A stretch of 64,000 nt of DNA from CAILZL01 sp049840395. Its GTDB lineage: Bacteria > Pseudomonadota > Gammaproteobacteria > Steroidobacterales > Steroidobacteraceae. The position numbers and the translations under genes were made by a program. A model generated the notes under the pieces. That model was given only the letters and a program-made list of their open reading frames with translations, made no database searches and was not told the DNA's origin. This document shows, piece by piece, positions 8,697 through 18,586 of the stretch (positions are counted from its first letter, which is position 1; the number at the start of each line of letters is the position of its first letter). The stretch lies in contig JASGLD010000002.1 in the NCBI GenBank assembly GCA_049840395.1, positions 308,413 through 372,412 of the forward strand, in the 5' to 3' direction.

Positions 8697-11600
8697 TCAC
8701 TTCTTCCGACTCTTGGCAATGGACGCCGCAGCAATAGCCGCTGGCGCCATAGTAATCCCATCCAGCAAATCCTCGGCCGCCTTGAAACGCTGCTCCACAT
8801 CTTCCAGCGGCAGCGTAAAGCGCAACTTCTGTGGTCCATCGAAGCGATGCGTGCGCGAGTGACGTTGCACGAACAGGATGAGGTTGGTGGGGTCGATGTT
8901 GGCATCCGCGGCGAATACCGCATAGCCACCATTGGCGTGCAGATCGAGTTTGCGAATGCCAATGGCTTTGGCGCGCAGCTTGAGTTCGGCAATGCGGAAT
9001 AGATTCTTGCTGGGCTCGCTGAGCAGGCCGAAGCGATTGATCATTTCCACTTGCAGTTCACGCAAGGCCTCGGTGGACTCCACCGCTGCAATACGCTTGT
9101 ACAACACCAGACGCATATGCACATCGGGCATGTAGTCTTCGGGCAGCAGCGCGGGCACACGCAGATCCACTTCCGGGCCACGATACAGAGGCTGATCCAG
9201 ATCAGGCGTCTTGCCTTGCTTCAAGGCTTCCACCGCGCGTTCCAGCATCTCCATGTACATGGCGAAACCGATTTCCTGTATCTGGCCGCTCTGACCTTCG
9301 CCCAGCAGTTCGCCCGCGCCGCGAATTTCCAGGTCATGCGTGGCCAGCGTGAAGCCGGCGCCGAGATCTTCCAGCGACTCGATGGCTTCCAGACGCTTCA
9401 CCGCATCAGGGGTCATGTTGGCCTTGGGTGGCGTCAGCAAGTACGCATAAGCCTGGTGATGCGAGCGACCGACACGACCGCGCATCTGGTGCAGCTGCGC
9501 CAGACCGAAACGATCGGCGCGGTCGATGATGATGGTGTTGGCGGTGGGCACGTCGATGCCGCTTTCTACAATCGTGGTGCACACGAACAGATTGCAGCGT
9601 TGATGACTGAAATCCAGCATCACCTGTTCCAGTTCGCGTTCGCGCATCTGGCCATGACCGATGGCGATGTTGGCTTCGGCACCAATTCGCCGAGCATGCG
9701 TGCAGTCTTCTCAATGGTGTCGACGCTGTTGTGCACGTAGTAAATCTGCCCGCCGCGACGTATCTCACGCAAGCAGGCTTCACGCACCGAGGCGCCGTCG
9801 AAGGGTTGCACGAAGGTCTTGATTGCCAGGCGGCTGGTAGGCGGCGTGGTGATCAAGGACAGATCGCGCAGGCCGCCCATGGCCATGTTGAGCGTTCTGG
9901 GAATGGGTGTGGCAGTGAGTGTCAGCACATCCACTTCAGCTCGCAGATGCTTGAGCTTCTCCTTGTCTTTCACACCGAAGCGATGCTCTTCGTCGATGAT
10001 GATCAGGCCGAGATTCTTGAAGTGCACCGAGCTTTGCAGCAGGCGATGCGTGCCTACCACGATATCGACTGTGCCGGCTTCCAGACCTTTGAGCGCTTCA
10101 TTCACCTGGGCCGTGGTGCGGAAGCGCGACATGGTTTCGACCTTCACCGGCCAGTCGGCAAAGCGGTCGGCGAAATTTTGATAGTGCTGTTGCGCCAGCA
10201 AGGTCGTGGGCACCAATACAACGACTTGTTTGCCGGCTTGCACGGCCACGAAAGCCGCACGCAAGGCCACTTCGGTTTTGCCGAAGCCCACATCGCCGCA
10301 TACCACGCGATCCATGGGCTTGCCGCTGCCCAGATCTTTGACCACGGCTTCGATAGCCGCAGCTTGATCTGGCGTTTCTTCAAAGCGGAAGGCATCGGCA
10401 AAGGCGCGTAGATCGGCTTCGCCCGCTTGCAGCGAAGTGCCTTGGCGCGCAGCACGACGTGCATACAGATCCAACAATTCCACTGCCGTGTCGCGGACCT
10501 TTTGCGCGGCTTTCTTCTTGGCCTTGGCCCAGGCATCGCTGCCCAGTTTGTGCAGTGGGGCGTTATCGCCACCGGAGCCGGTGTAGCGGCTGACCATGTC
10601 CAGTGCCTGCACCGGCACATAGATCTTGTCGCCTTCAGCGTATTCCAACACCAGGAACTCGCCGGTGAGTCCAGCGACGTCCATGGTCTTCAAGCCGAGA
10701 TAACGACCTACACCATATTCGTCATGCACCACGGGTGCGCCCGGTATCAGGTCGGAAAGATCACGAATGATTTTTTCCGGATCGCGATCGGCGCGACGAC
10801 GCTTGCGTTCCTGCTTGGCGCGTTCACCGAATAACTGTTCTTCCGCCAGCACCGTGATCGGCGGATCTTTCAGTTGCAGACCGCGAGCAATGGGCGACAC
10901 AGTGATGGCCAGCGGCACCGCGCTGCTCATGAACAACTGCCAGTCGTCCAGGCTGGGTGCGTTGAGTTGATGCTTGCGCAGAATGTCGAGCAGCATTTCG
11001 CGACGGCCGGTAGATTCGGCAGCGATCAAGGTGCGGCCTGGATAGTTGCGCAGGTGTTCAAGCAAGGCACGCGCCGGTTCGGGTGCGCGTGCATCGAGCT
11101 TTACTGGCGGTGGTGTGGTGCTCTCGAAGTTCTGCCAGGAAATATGCTGGCGATTGGGATCGAGTTCGTTCACCGACAACTCGATCTGCTTACGCGCCTG
11201 CAATCGCGATAGAAAATCTGCCGGTGGCAGGAACAATTCTTCCGGTGTGAGTACCGGTCTTTCGGTGTCGTGCGCACGTTGCTCGTGACGTTGGACAATC
11301 GAACCCCAGGCTTCTTCCAACAAGCCATTGAAGTCGTCGGTGTAGGCGACTGCGCTCTCGCTCGGTAGATAGTTGAACACATCGCTCAACTGTTCGAAGA
11401 ACAGGGGCAGGTAGTACTCGATGCCGGCGGGTGCGCCACCTTCAGCTACGTCCTTGTACATGGGCACGCGGGTGAGATCGCCTTCGAAACGAGTACGAAA
11501 ACGTCGCTTGTAAAACTGCACGCCTTCAGCGCTGAGCGGGTATTCACGCGCCGGCAGCAGTTTGATGCGTGACACTTTTTCCAGCGTACGTTGCGTATCG

Positions 11601-12190
11601 GTGTCGAAGCTGCGAATGCTTTCCACTTCTTCATCGAATAGATCGATGCGATAGGGCGCGGCGCTGCCCATGGGAAACAAATCCAGCAGTGAACCGCGCA
11701 CGGCGAATTCGCCCGGCGCCATCACCTGCGAGGTATGCGCGTAACCGGCTGCGGCCAGCTTGATGCGGAAGCTCTTCAGATCGAGTTGGGTGTTGACCGC
11801 GATATCGAAGGCGTGCGCATCGATATAGCTACGCGGCACCAGCCGCTGCATGACAGTATCCACATCCACCAGCACCACGCCTTTGCGCAGCAGTGGCAGA
11901 CGCGACAGCGTGCTGAGGCGTTGCGAAATGATATCTGGATGCGGCGCGAATAGATCGTAGGGCAGAGTTTCCCAGCCCGGGATGCTGAGCAGTTCCAACG
12001 ATTGGGGCAGGAACACCCGCAGCTCGTCTTCCAGACGGCTGAGTTGGCGCGCATTGGCGGCGATCACCAGCAGCGGCGCATCCAGGGCCTGAGCGGCCTC
12101 GGCCAGCTTCAGCGCCATGGCCGAGCCATACAGCTGGCCCCAGCGTACGCGGGGTTTATCTGAGGAAGGCAGCAGGAATTTCTTGCTCAA
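8697..12190 (-). pseudogene. mfd: Transcription-repair coupling factor Mfd, interrupted by one frameshift
   Basis: SF2 translocase that removes stalled RNA polymerase and recruits UvrA. The reading frame is split. The first part runs from the ATG at 12190 to about 9677 and carries the UvrB-homology region, the polymerase-interacting region, Walker A GDVGFGKTEVA (about residue 631), the DEEH box IIIDEEHRFG (about 730) and LTATPIPRTLNMA. The second part continues at QMRERELEQVM and ends at 8697 with motifs CTTIVESGIDVPTAN and the TRCF C-terminal domain. GELVPEANIAIGHG is expected at the break; one base is missing near 9677. Together the parts give about 1,165 codons, the normal Mfd length. Since everything else is intact, a sequencing error is more likely than a true pseudogene. 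Confidence 0.9.
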
Positions 12191-12519
12191 GAGTTCACTC
12201 GTCCGACCGGTCAGTTATGCAAAAGCCAATAGCCCGGCCTCAAGTCGAACGACTTGCCGGGTAAGCATGCAAGGTTAACAGGGCAGCCGGTTGGCTTGAA
12301 GCCATCCCGTTTGACGAGGGTCGTTTGAGAGGGAGCCGGAGGCGTTGAGGGAATGCCGTAAGTCCGAATGGCGGTGGGCACTGGTCCACAAAACCGTCAC
12401 GGGTGCTTTTAGCAATGTCGGCGCAGGCCGATCAGTAGCTCAAGTACACCGGTATTGGGTGCGCTTTGTCAGCGCCCGATTGATCGGTATTACACATATC
12501 ACTTGGGGAATTTCCGGTT
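12191..12519. other. Divergent intergenic region between mfd and the chemotaxis receptor gene
   Basis: 329 bases that must contain promoters for mfd (-) and the receptor (+). GCCGATCA at 12427-12434 resembles a flagellar sigma factor -10 element, but the -35 at the expected distance is TTTA instead of TAAA, so I do not call it. No repeat or small gene is evident. Confidence 0.5.
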
Positions 12520-14040
12520 ATGTCAGCACTCGGTTCGCAGACTTGGGGTACGGCGGGATCGGCCAATGGGCTGCAGTGGCGGCAACGTATCGACTCCGCC
12601 ATGACCATCTGTGTGGTGGCCTATTCATTGTTTGCGCTGGTGTTGGGGGCACGCTCGAATCATCTGGGTTTGGCGGCAGCCTTTGTCGTGCCGCTGCTGG
12701 TGGCCGGTCTGGCTACCTATGCCTTTGCGTCGGGCCAGCGTTTCAACCGAGTGCTGTTTCCGATACTGCTGATGTCCCTGGTGGCGGTGCATATCCAGTT
12801 AGGCGGTGGACGCACCGAATATCACTTTGGCGTGTTTCTAACCCTGGGTGTTTTGCTAGCCTATCGTCATTGGCTGCCCATTTTGGTGGGCGGCGGTTTC
12901 ATTGCTACCCATCATCTGTTGTTCGATTGGATGCAAAGCGCCGGCTTGCCCGTGTACTGCATGACTACGCCGGGTATGGATACAGTGATGTTGCATGCTT
13001 TGTATGTGGTGGCGCAGACCGGCGTGGAATTGTTGGTGGCTATGGAAATGCGTAAAGCCGTACGCGAAACCGATGAGCTACGCGACATGGTGGTGGCGTT
13101 GAATGCCGGCAGTCGCATCAATCTGGCGCCCACCGAGCAAGCGGTGACCACGCTGGTTGCCAAGCAATTGCGCACCTCGCTCGACACGCTGGGCGGCGCG
13201 CTTAACTCGGTACAACATGCGGCCCAGGTTATCTCGGGTACGTCGGTGGATATCGCCACCGGCGCCGAGCAGTTGAATGAGCGCACCGAGCAATCGGCTG
13301 ATAGCGTGCAGCAGTCAGTGACGCTGTTGGCGCAGCTCAATAAGTCGGTCAACCAAAGCACCAAGTCGGCCAAGCAGACCTATGAGTTGGCGGCGGAGGC
13401 TTCCGGCGTGGCGGAGCGTGGCGGCAAGGTGGTGGATGAGATGGTGACCACCATGACCGAGATCAATGCCAGCTCGAAGAAGATTGCCGAGATCATCGGC
13501 GTGATCGACGCCATTGCTTTCCAGACCAACATGCTGGCGCTTAACGCTGCAGTAGAAGCGGCGCGCGCCGGTGAACACGGCAAGGGTTTCGCGGTGGTGG
13601 CCGGTGAAGTGGGCAATCTGGCACAGCGCAGCGCGCAATCCGCACGCGAGATCAAGGCCTTGATCGGTACCTCGGTGGAACGCATGGAGCAGGGTATGAC
13701 GCTGGCGCAGGGTGCAGGCGCCACCATGCACGAAGTGCTGGATGCCGTGAAGCGTGTGGATGACATGATTCGCGAGATGGAAGCGAACTCGCGCGCGCAG
13801 CAACAGGACATTAGCCAGATCAATGCGGCGATCAAACAGCTGGATGCGGTGACTGAGCAGAATACGCAGCTGGCAGCCAGTTCAGCGGCGGCCTCCGAAT
13901 CGTTACGTCAGCAGATCGGTGGTCTGACTGAAGCGGTGAGCTGTTTCAGTTTGGATGATGAGCATGAAGCTGGTCGGGTGAACAGCACGCCAGTCTTTGG
14001 CAATGAGCCAGTACAGGAAGAATGGCGACGAGCGGGTTGA
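12520..14040 (+). CDS. Methyl-accepting chemotaxis protein with integral-membrane sensor region
   Basis: A 506-residue chemoreceptor. The first ~190 residues contain about five or six hydrophobic helices with no large periplasmic domain. The stretch EYHFGVFLTLGVLLAYRHW and the motif ATHHLLFDW are typical of a receptor subgroup whose sensing seems to take place within the membrane. There is no clear HAMP domain. The cytoplasmic signalling domain (about 220-480) includes methylation helices and the hairpin tip IDAIAFQTNMLALNAAVEAA followed by RAGEHGKGFAVVAGEVGNLA (about 328-367). The protein ends NEPVQEEWRRAG, possibly a weak variant of the CheR/CheB-binding pentapeptide. It would signal to CheA/CheW, which are not in the window. 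The ligand is unknown. Confidence 0.88.
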   Translation: MSALGSQTWGTAGSANGLQWRQRIDSAMTICVVAYSLFALVLGARSNHLGLAAAFVVPLLVAGLATYAFASGQRFNRVLFPILLMSLVAVHIQLGGGRTEYHFGVFLTLGVLLAYRHWLPILVGGGFIATHHLLFDWMQSAGLPVYCMTTPGMDTVMLHALYVVAQTGVELLVAMEMRKAVRETDELRDMVVALNAGSRINLAPTEQAVTTLVAKQLRTSLDTLGGALNSVQHAAQVISGTSVDIATGAEQLNERTEQSADSVQQSVTLLAQLNKSVNQSTKSAKQTYELAAEASGVAERGGKVVDEMVTTMTEINASSKKIAEIIGVIDAIAFQTNMLALNAAVEAARAGEHGKGFAVVAGEVGNLAQRSAQSAREIKALIGTSVERMEQGMTLAQGAGATMHEVLDAVKRVDDMIREMEANSRAQQQDISQINAAIKQLDAVTEQNTQLAASSAAASESLRQQIGGLTEAVSCFSLDDEHEAGRVNSTPVFGNEPVQEEWRRAG

Positions 14041-14058
14041 GGTTCTGGCATTCGATCT

Positions 14059-14174
14059 GCCCCCACCCTAACTCTCGGCAACCGCTCCCTGCGTTGCTCT
14101 ACCTCCTGCATCCATGTCCCTCGCCAGGGATTCCGAAGCATCACAGTCGTCCCCCGTGGAACGGGGGAGGGGAT
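14059..14174. repeat. Intergenic repeat element C, split copy of the element A/B end
   Basis: The first 14 bases (14059-14072) match the left end of elements A and B. After a 78-bp unrelated stretch (14073-14150) the sequence resumes with the same palindrome found in A and B (14151-14167) and its GGGGAT flank. It looks like an A/B-type end with a second sequence inserted. It lies downstream of the chemoreceptor gene. Confidence 0.6.
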
Positions 14175-14225
14175 TTCAGAGAGCTTGGCGTTCAGATATA
14201 GCTTTGCAAGTGGCTTTGCAAAACG

Positions 14226-14252
14226 AATCGGGCCGACAGAGTCGGCCCGATT
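14226..14252. terminator. Bidirectional hairpin terminator
   Basis: A perfect 12-bp stem (14226-14237 with 14241-14252) and a 3-base loop between the convergent chemoreceptor gene (+) and the small secreted protein gene (-). On the - strand the stem is followed by CGTTTTG, on the + strand by GAGAAAAG, so it suits the - strand gene better. Confidence 0.65.
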
Positions 14253-14279
14253 GAGAAAAGTATTTTCACGGAAGAAAAC

Positions 14280-14570
14280 TTAGCGCACCACGCTATGCAC
14301 CACATGGTTGTATTCGAAGAACACGCTGAAGCCCGGGTAGTCCCAGCGGGTGATCGGCGGTTTGCCGACAGCGGCGTGACGTTCGGTAGGTGCGCCGAAT
14401 TGCGCTTCCACCTTGTTCATGGTGACGCCTCGCGCCGGTGTGGCGGGAACAGTGGCGGCCGCAGTTTCGCCGGTTGGCGCGGCCGGCACAGAGACTTCTT
14501 CAGAATGCGCGCAGACGCTGGCCAGTAAGGCAGCGGCAACCAAGTGGGCATGCAAGCGAGCGGTACGCAT
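14280..14570 (-). CDS. Small exported protein, unknown function
   Basis: 96 residues from the ATG at 14570, which has AGGAG nine bases upstream; an in-frame start further up at 14660 lacks this site. The N-terminus (about 1-22, ending ASVCAHSEE) is a signal peptide. An Ala/Pro/Thr-rich segment (25-45) follows. The conserved C-terminal part contains MNKVEAQFGAP and PPITRWDYPGFSVFFEYNHV. This C-terminal pattern is seen in small gammaproteobacterial periplasmic proteins resembling the fold of SmpA/OmlA-like modules; that link is an inference. Probably periplasmic. No partner gene is evident; it is divergent from lolC. Confidence 0.7.
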   Translation of the reverse strand: MRTARLHAHLVAAALLASVCAHSEEVSVPAAPTGETAAATVPATPARGVTMNKVEAQFGAPTERHAAVGKPPITRWDYPGFSVFFEYNHVVHSVVR

Positions 14571-14731
14571 GGCGAGTCTCCTGACGAAATCCTGGCGAAC
14601 TATAGCACCGGCCCATGGCGACGCTGACAGATAAGCGTGCATTTGTATGACCGCCATCACTAAAATCGCGGCTCTTGATTCACGAATGCGGAGACCTGTC
14701 CCGGCCTGGCGACGACCACCGGGTCATCTGA

Positions 14732-15976
14732 ATGTTTCATCCCCTGCCTGTCTACATCGGTCTGCGCTACGTGCGCACCCGCCGCCGCGGCTTCTTCGTG
14801 TCGTTCATCAGCTGGGTGTCGATGCTGGGCGTGGGCCTGGGCGTGGCGGCGCTGATCGTCATCCTGTCGGTGATGAATGGCTTTGAAGCCGAACTGCGCG
14901 GACGGTTGTTGAATCTGTCTTCACATGCGACTTTGTCCGGCTCACCAGAACAATTGCGAGACTGGCGCTCGTTGGCTGATCGAGCGCGACAGACCCCAGG
15001 CGTGTTGGGTGTGGCGCCCTATATAGAAATGCAGAGCATGGTGGGACGGGGCGGCACCCTGACCGGCGCCAAGTTGCGTGGTGTGCTTCCCGATGAAGAG
15101 CCGCAGGTATCGGACATCGATGCGCACATGGTGACGGGTAAGTTGGCGACGCTGACCGAAGGTTCGCAGTACGTGTTACTGGGTGCGGGTCTGGCCTGGC
15201 AGCTACAGGCGCAGGTGGGCGATGAGATCAATGTGTTGATTCCCGAAACGGTGGCCGGCACCACTGAATTACGGTCGCGCCTGCAGAGCTTCAAGATCAG
15301 CGGCGTCTTCGAATTCGGTGCGCAGGAGGACAATTCGCTGGCACTGATAAACATGGCTGACGCTGCGGCATTGGCGAGTACCGAAGGCGCGCCTACTGGC
15401 TTACGGCTGAAGTTCCAGGACATCTTTACCGCGCCGGCCGGTGTCAAAGAAATCAATCAACAACTAGGCGGTGAGCTGACCACCAGCGACTGGACTCAGG
15501 AGAACGCCAGTTATTTTCGCGCCGTGAGCATCGAGAAAACCATGATGGCGGTGATGTTGATGCTGATTGTGGCCATTGCTGCATTCAACATCGTGGCAGC
15601 GCTGGTGATGGTGGTGAACGAGAAGCGCACCGACATCGCCATTCTGCGCACCATTGGTTTGTCGCCCAAGCAGGTGATCGCAGTATTCATCACTCAAGGG
15701 TTGTTGATCGGCTGGGGCGGCATTCTGGGTGGCCTCATCATGGGCCTGGGTCTGGCGTTCAATGTGGGCAGCATCGTGCCGTGGATCGAGCGCAGTTTCG
15801 GCATACAGTTCTTCGACCCGACGCTGTACTACATCACGCAGATTCCTTCCGAAATACATGGCTGGCAGGTGTTCTGGGTGGCTGTGATTGCATTGCTGCT
15901 CACTGCGTTGGCGACCATTTATCCGGCACGACGCGGTGCGCGTGTTGAACCCGCCGAAGCACTGCGTTACGAGTAG
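14732..15976 (+). CDS. lolC: Lipoprotein-releasing permease subunit LolC/LolE type
   Basis: 414-residue inner-membrane subunit of the LolCDE ABC transporter, which lifts outer-membrane lipoproteins from the inner membrane and hands them to LolA. The topology is the family one: a first membrane helix around 24-50 (FVSFISWVSMLGVGLGVAAL), a large periplasmic domain (about 50-265), then three helices (about 270-300, 318-345, 372-395) and a conserved ending YPARRGARVEPAEALRYE. It is the first gene of a three-gene operon and is followed 4 bases later by a paralogue. Which of the two is LolC and which LolE cannot be settled by sight; I follow gene order. Confidence 0.87.
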   Translation: MFHPLPVYIGLRYVRTRRRGFFVSFISWVSMLGVGLGVAALIVILSVMNGFEAELRGRLLNLSSHATLSGSPEQLRDWRSLADRARQTPGVLGVAPYIEMQSMVGRGGTLTGAKLRGVLPDEEPQVSDIDAHMVTGKLATLTEGSQYVLLGAGLAWQLQAQVGDEINVLIPETVAGTTELRSRLQSFKISGVFEFGAQEDNSLALINMADAAALASTEGAPTGLRLKFQDIFTAPAGVKEINQQLGGELTTSDWTQENASYFRAVSIEKTMMAVMLMLIVAIAAFNIVAALVMVVNEKRTDIAILRTIGLSPKQVIAVFITQGLLIGWGGILGGLIMGLGLAFNVGSIVPWIERSFGIQFFDPTLYYITQIPSEIHGWQVFWVAVIALLLTALATIYPARRGARVEPAEALRYE

Positions 15977-15980
15977 TCCC

Positions 15981-17258
15981 ATGCAAACCTATTTTGAATG
16001 GATCATCGGTTTGCGCTACCTGCGCTCCAAGGGGATGGCCGGTGATGGCAGACGCAATCGCTTCCTGTCGGTGATTTCTACGATATCCCTGATCGGTGTG
16101 GCTCTAGGCGTGGCGGTGCTGCTGGTCGTGTTGTCAGTAATGAATGGTTTCGAGCGCGAATTGCGCGACCGAATTCTTAATGTCACGGCGCATGCCACCA
16201 TCAGTGGTCTCAATGGCACCTTGTCCGATTGGCGAACGGTGCGTGATGCAGCCTTGAAGCAGGACGGCGTGATTGGCTCAGCGCCGTATATCGAACAACA
16301 AGCATTGTTGTTGAGTGTGAATGCTCAGGGCGATGCAAACAGTGGCGCGGTATTACGTGGTGTGCTGCCGGCAGAAGAAGCGCAGGTGGCCGGTTTGAGT
16401 ACACATATGCAGTCGGGTGCATTCGATGCACTACGAGCCGGTGAATTCGGCATTGTCATAGGCGATGAGCTGGCCAAAGCCTTGCATGTGCAAGTCGGTG
16501 ATCGTGTGACAGCTGTGACTGCCCAAGGCACGGTGACCATGGCGGGCGTCGTGCCGCGCAGTAAGCGCTTCACTGTGGTGGGTATCTTTGCGGTGGGCAT
16601 GTATGAATACGATCGCAACTACGCCTACCTGCATATGCAAGACGCCGCGATCTTGTATCGCATGGGTGAGGCGGTCAGCGGCGTGCGCTTGAAAGTGAAT
16701 AATGTGTTTGATGCGCAGAGTATCGCGACACAGTTGGCGGGCAAGCTGGGCGGCAACTATTACGTGGATGATTGGAGTCGCAAGCATGTGGCGATCTTCC
16801 GCAACATCGCGCTGACCAAATCAATGATGTTCCTGATTCTATTGCTGGTGGTGGCGGTGGCAGCTTTCAACGTGATCGCCACACTGGTGATGGTAGTGAA
16901 GGACAAGCAATCTGACATCGCCATTTTGCGCACCATGGGCGCGACACCGCGTCAGATCATGAAGGTCTTCATCGTGCAGGGCACTTTGATCGGTATCGCG
17001 GGCGTGTTGTTGGGTGTGGCCTTGGGTACCTTGCTGTCGTGGAATCTGGAAGGCCTGATTCATGGCCTGGAGAAATTACTCGATACGCAATTCATGGATG
17101 CCAAGCTGTACTTCATGAGCGATCTACCTGCAGCCGTCGAATGGATCAATGTATTGAAGGTGGCGGGCGTGGCCTTTGCCATGTGTTGTTTTGCGACGAT
17201 TTATCCGGCCTGGCGCGCTGCGCGTACGGAGCCTGCGAGAGCTTTAAGACATGAGTAA
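15981..17258 (+). CDS. lolE: Lipoprotein-releasing permease subunit LolE/LolC type
   Basis: 425-residue paralogue of the preceding gene, with the same MacB-like topology: first helix around 32-55 (LIGVALGVAVLLVVLSVMNG), a periplasmic domain, then three C-terminal helices (FLILLLVVAVAAFNVIATLV around 282) and the ending YPAWRAARTEPARALRHE. I take the ATG at 15981, which gives the family N-terminus YFEWIIGLRYLRSKG; a longer frame from 15888 runs into the preceding gene. It overlaps lolD by 8 bases, so translational coupling is likely. It forms a heteromer with the other permease and LolD. Confidence 0.87.
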   Translation: MQTYFEWIIGLRYLRSKGMAGDGRRNRFLSVISTISLIGVALGVAVLLVVLSVMNGFERELRDRILNVTAHATISGLNGTLSDWRTVRDAALKQDGVIGSAPYIEQQALLLSVNAQGDANSGAVLRGVLPAEEAQVAGLSTHMQSGAFDALRAGEFGIVIGDELAKALHVQVGDRVTAVTAQGTVTMAGVVPRSKRFTVVGIFAVGMYEYDRNYAYLHMQDAAILYRMGEAVSGVRLKVNNVFDAQSIATQLAGKLGGNYYVDDWSRKHVAIFRNIALTKSMMFLILLLVVAVAAFNVIATLVMVVKDKQSDIAILRTMGATPRQIMKVFIVQGTLIGIAGVLLGVALGTLLSWNLEGLIHGLEKLLDTQFMDAKLYFMSDLPAAVEWINVLKVAGVAFAMCCFATIYPAWRAARTEPARALRHE

Positions 17259-17949
17259 TACTCAAAATAAGGCCCCAGCCGTGTTGGAATGCGAGCAGCT
17301 GACCAAACGCTTTGCCGAAGGCGAGAGCGGTCTGACCGTGTTGGACAACGTCAATCTGTCCATTCATGCCGGCGAACGGGTGGCCATTGTCGGCGCATCC
17401 GGTTCGGGCAAGACCACCTTGTTGCAATTGCTGGGCGGTTTGGATGTACCCACACAAGGCCGAGTGCGTATTGCCGGCGAAGAGGTCATGCAACTGTCGG
17501 AAACGGCGCGCGGTGCGTTGCGCAATCGCGCACTGGGTTTCGTGTATCAGTTTCATCATCTGCTGCCGGAGTTCAGTGCGCTGGAGAATGTCGCAATGCC
17601 TTTGTTGATCCGGCGCACACCGATCAATGAAGCCAGGCAACAGGCGCAACATCTGTTGGAACGTGTCGGTTTGGGCGCGCGGCTAACGCATCGCCCCGGA
17701 CAATTGTCGGGTGGTGAAAGACAGCGCGCGGCGATTGCGCGTGCGCTGGTAACCAAGCCCATGGTGGTGTTGGCCGATGAACCCACCGGCAATCTCGATG
17801 GTGCGAACGCACGCCAGGTATTCGAGTTGATGCTGGAACTCAACCGTGAGTTAGGCATGGCGTTGGTCATAGTCACGCACGCACCGGAACTGGCGGCGCG
17901 CATGCAGAGGGTGTTGACGTTGCAAGAAGGGCGATTGGTTGCGAGTTAA
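17251..17949 (+). CDS. lolD: Lipoprotein-releasing system ATP-binding protein LolD
   Basis: 232-residue ABC ATPase driving lipoprotein release with LolC and LolE. Walker A GASGSGKT is at 48-55, the ABC signature LSGGERQRAA at 152-161 and Walker B VVLADEPTGNLDG at 172-184. The stretch YQFHHLLPEFSALENV (99-114) between Walker A and signature is the LolD/MacB-type Q-loop. The start overlaps the 3' end of the second permease gene. The operon ends at the inverted repeat 17967-18038. Confidence 0.94.
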   Translation: MSNTQNKAPAVLECEQLTKRFAEGESGLTVLDNVNLSIHAGERVAIVGASGSGKTTLLQLLGGLDVPTQGRVRIAGEEVMQLSETARGALRNRALGFVYQFHHLLPEFSALENVAMPLLIRRTPINEARQQAQHLLERVGLGARLTHRPGQLSGGERQRAAIARALVTKPMVVLADEPTGNLDGANARQVFELMLELNRELGMALVIVTHAPELAARMQRVLTLQEGRLVAS

Positions 17950-17966
17950 ACATCTACCAAGTGAAG

Positions 17967-18038
17967 GACGGGCGTGATGAATCACGCCCCTACACAAGCT
18001 TCATGCCACATGTAGGGGCGCGATTCATCGCGCCCGTC
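17967..18038. repeat. Inverted pair of intergenic repeats, possible terminator
   Basis: Two roughly 28-base arms (17967-17994 and 18011-18038) are inverted copies of one another with a few mismatches and a 16-base spacer. Each arm is itself palindromic around GATGAATC or GATTCATC flanked by GGGCG and CGCCC. The pair sits between the convergent lolD (+) and DUF2062 gene (-), where it could act as a bidirectional terminator. Confidence 0.7.
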
Positions 18039-18043
18039 TTAAT

Positions 18044-18586
18044 TCAACCCTGACCGCTTTCCTTGATTCGCCGCAAACGCTTGCGCTTATAAAATTTATA
18101 AACCAGCGACAGATGCCAAGAGGCGCCCAGTACGATGTAGCCAATCACCGCTGCGGCCAGTCCCAGCAAGATACAACCGAGCACAAAGGGTTCGAACACC
18201 GGACCGTGAAATGCCGGCAACCAATCATCCGGATTAGCCTTGGGTATCCGCGTCATCGGCGTTAAGCCCAATACATAACAGCCGCTGCGATAGGCGGCGT
18301 AGTACAGCGGCACCATGGTCACTGGATTGGTGATGAAGATGGCGGCCAGCGTCACCGGAATGTTCACGCGCAGGATCACCGCGCACAGCAGGGCCATCAA
18401 GGTGTGTGGAATGAAGGGCGGTAAGAACGCAATAAAAAAACCCAGCGCCACGGCGCGAGTCACGTTACGGCGGTTGAGACTCCAGTAAGTCGCATCGCCA
18501 AACACGAATTCAAAGGGTCGCATGAACCAGCGGGTGCGCAGGTGATGCCGCTGCCGGCTCAGCTTCTTGAAAAATCTTCTGGGCAT
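18044..18586 (-). CDS. DUF2062 domain membrane protein
   Basis: A 180-residue inner-membrane protein. After a basic N-terminus (about 1-22) comes the DUF2062 region with RNVTRAVALGFFIAFLPP (about 39-56) and ITNPVTMVPLYYAAYRSG (about 85-102), a central hydrophobic segment, and a last helix near 138-160. The tail is very basic (KRKRLRRIKESG). Function is unknown; in some bacteria the domain is fused to glycosyltransferases. The gene is divergent from comEC and converges on the lol operon. Confidence 0.85.
   Translation of the reverse strand: MPRRFFKKLSRQRHHLRTRWFMRPFEFVFGDATYWSLNRRNVTRAVALGFFIAFLPPFIPHTLMALLCAVILRVNIPVTLAAIFITNPVTMVPLYYAAYRSGCYVLGLTPMTRIPKANPDDWLPAFHGPVFEPFVLGCILLGLAAAVIGYIVLGASWHLSLVYKFYKRKRLRRIKESGQG

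Noticed and set aside
12408..12434. Sigma28 flagellar promoter before the chemoreceptor gene
   Set aside because: The -10-like GCCGATCA is close, but the -35 is TTTA instead of TAAA; too weak to call.
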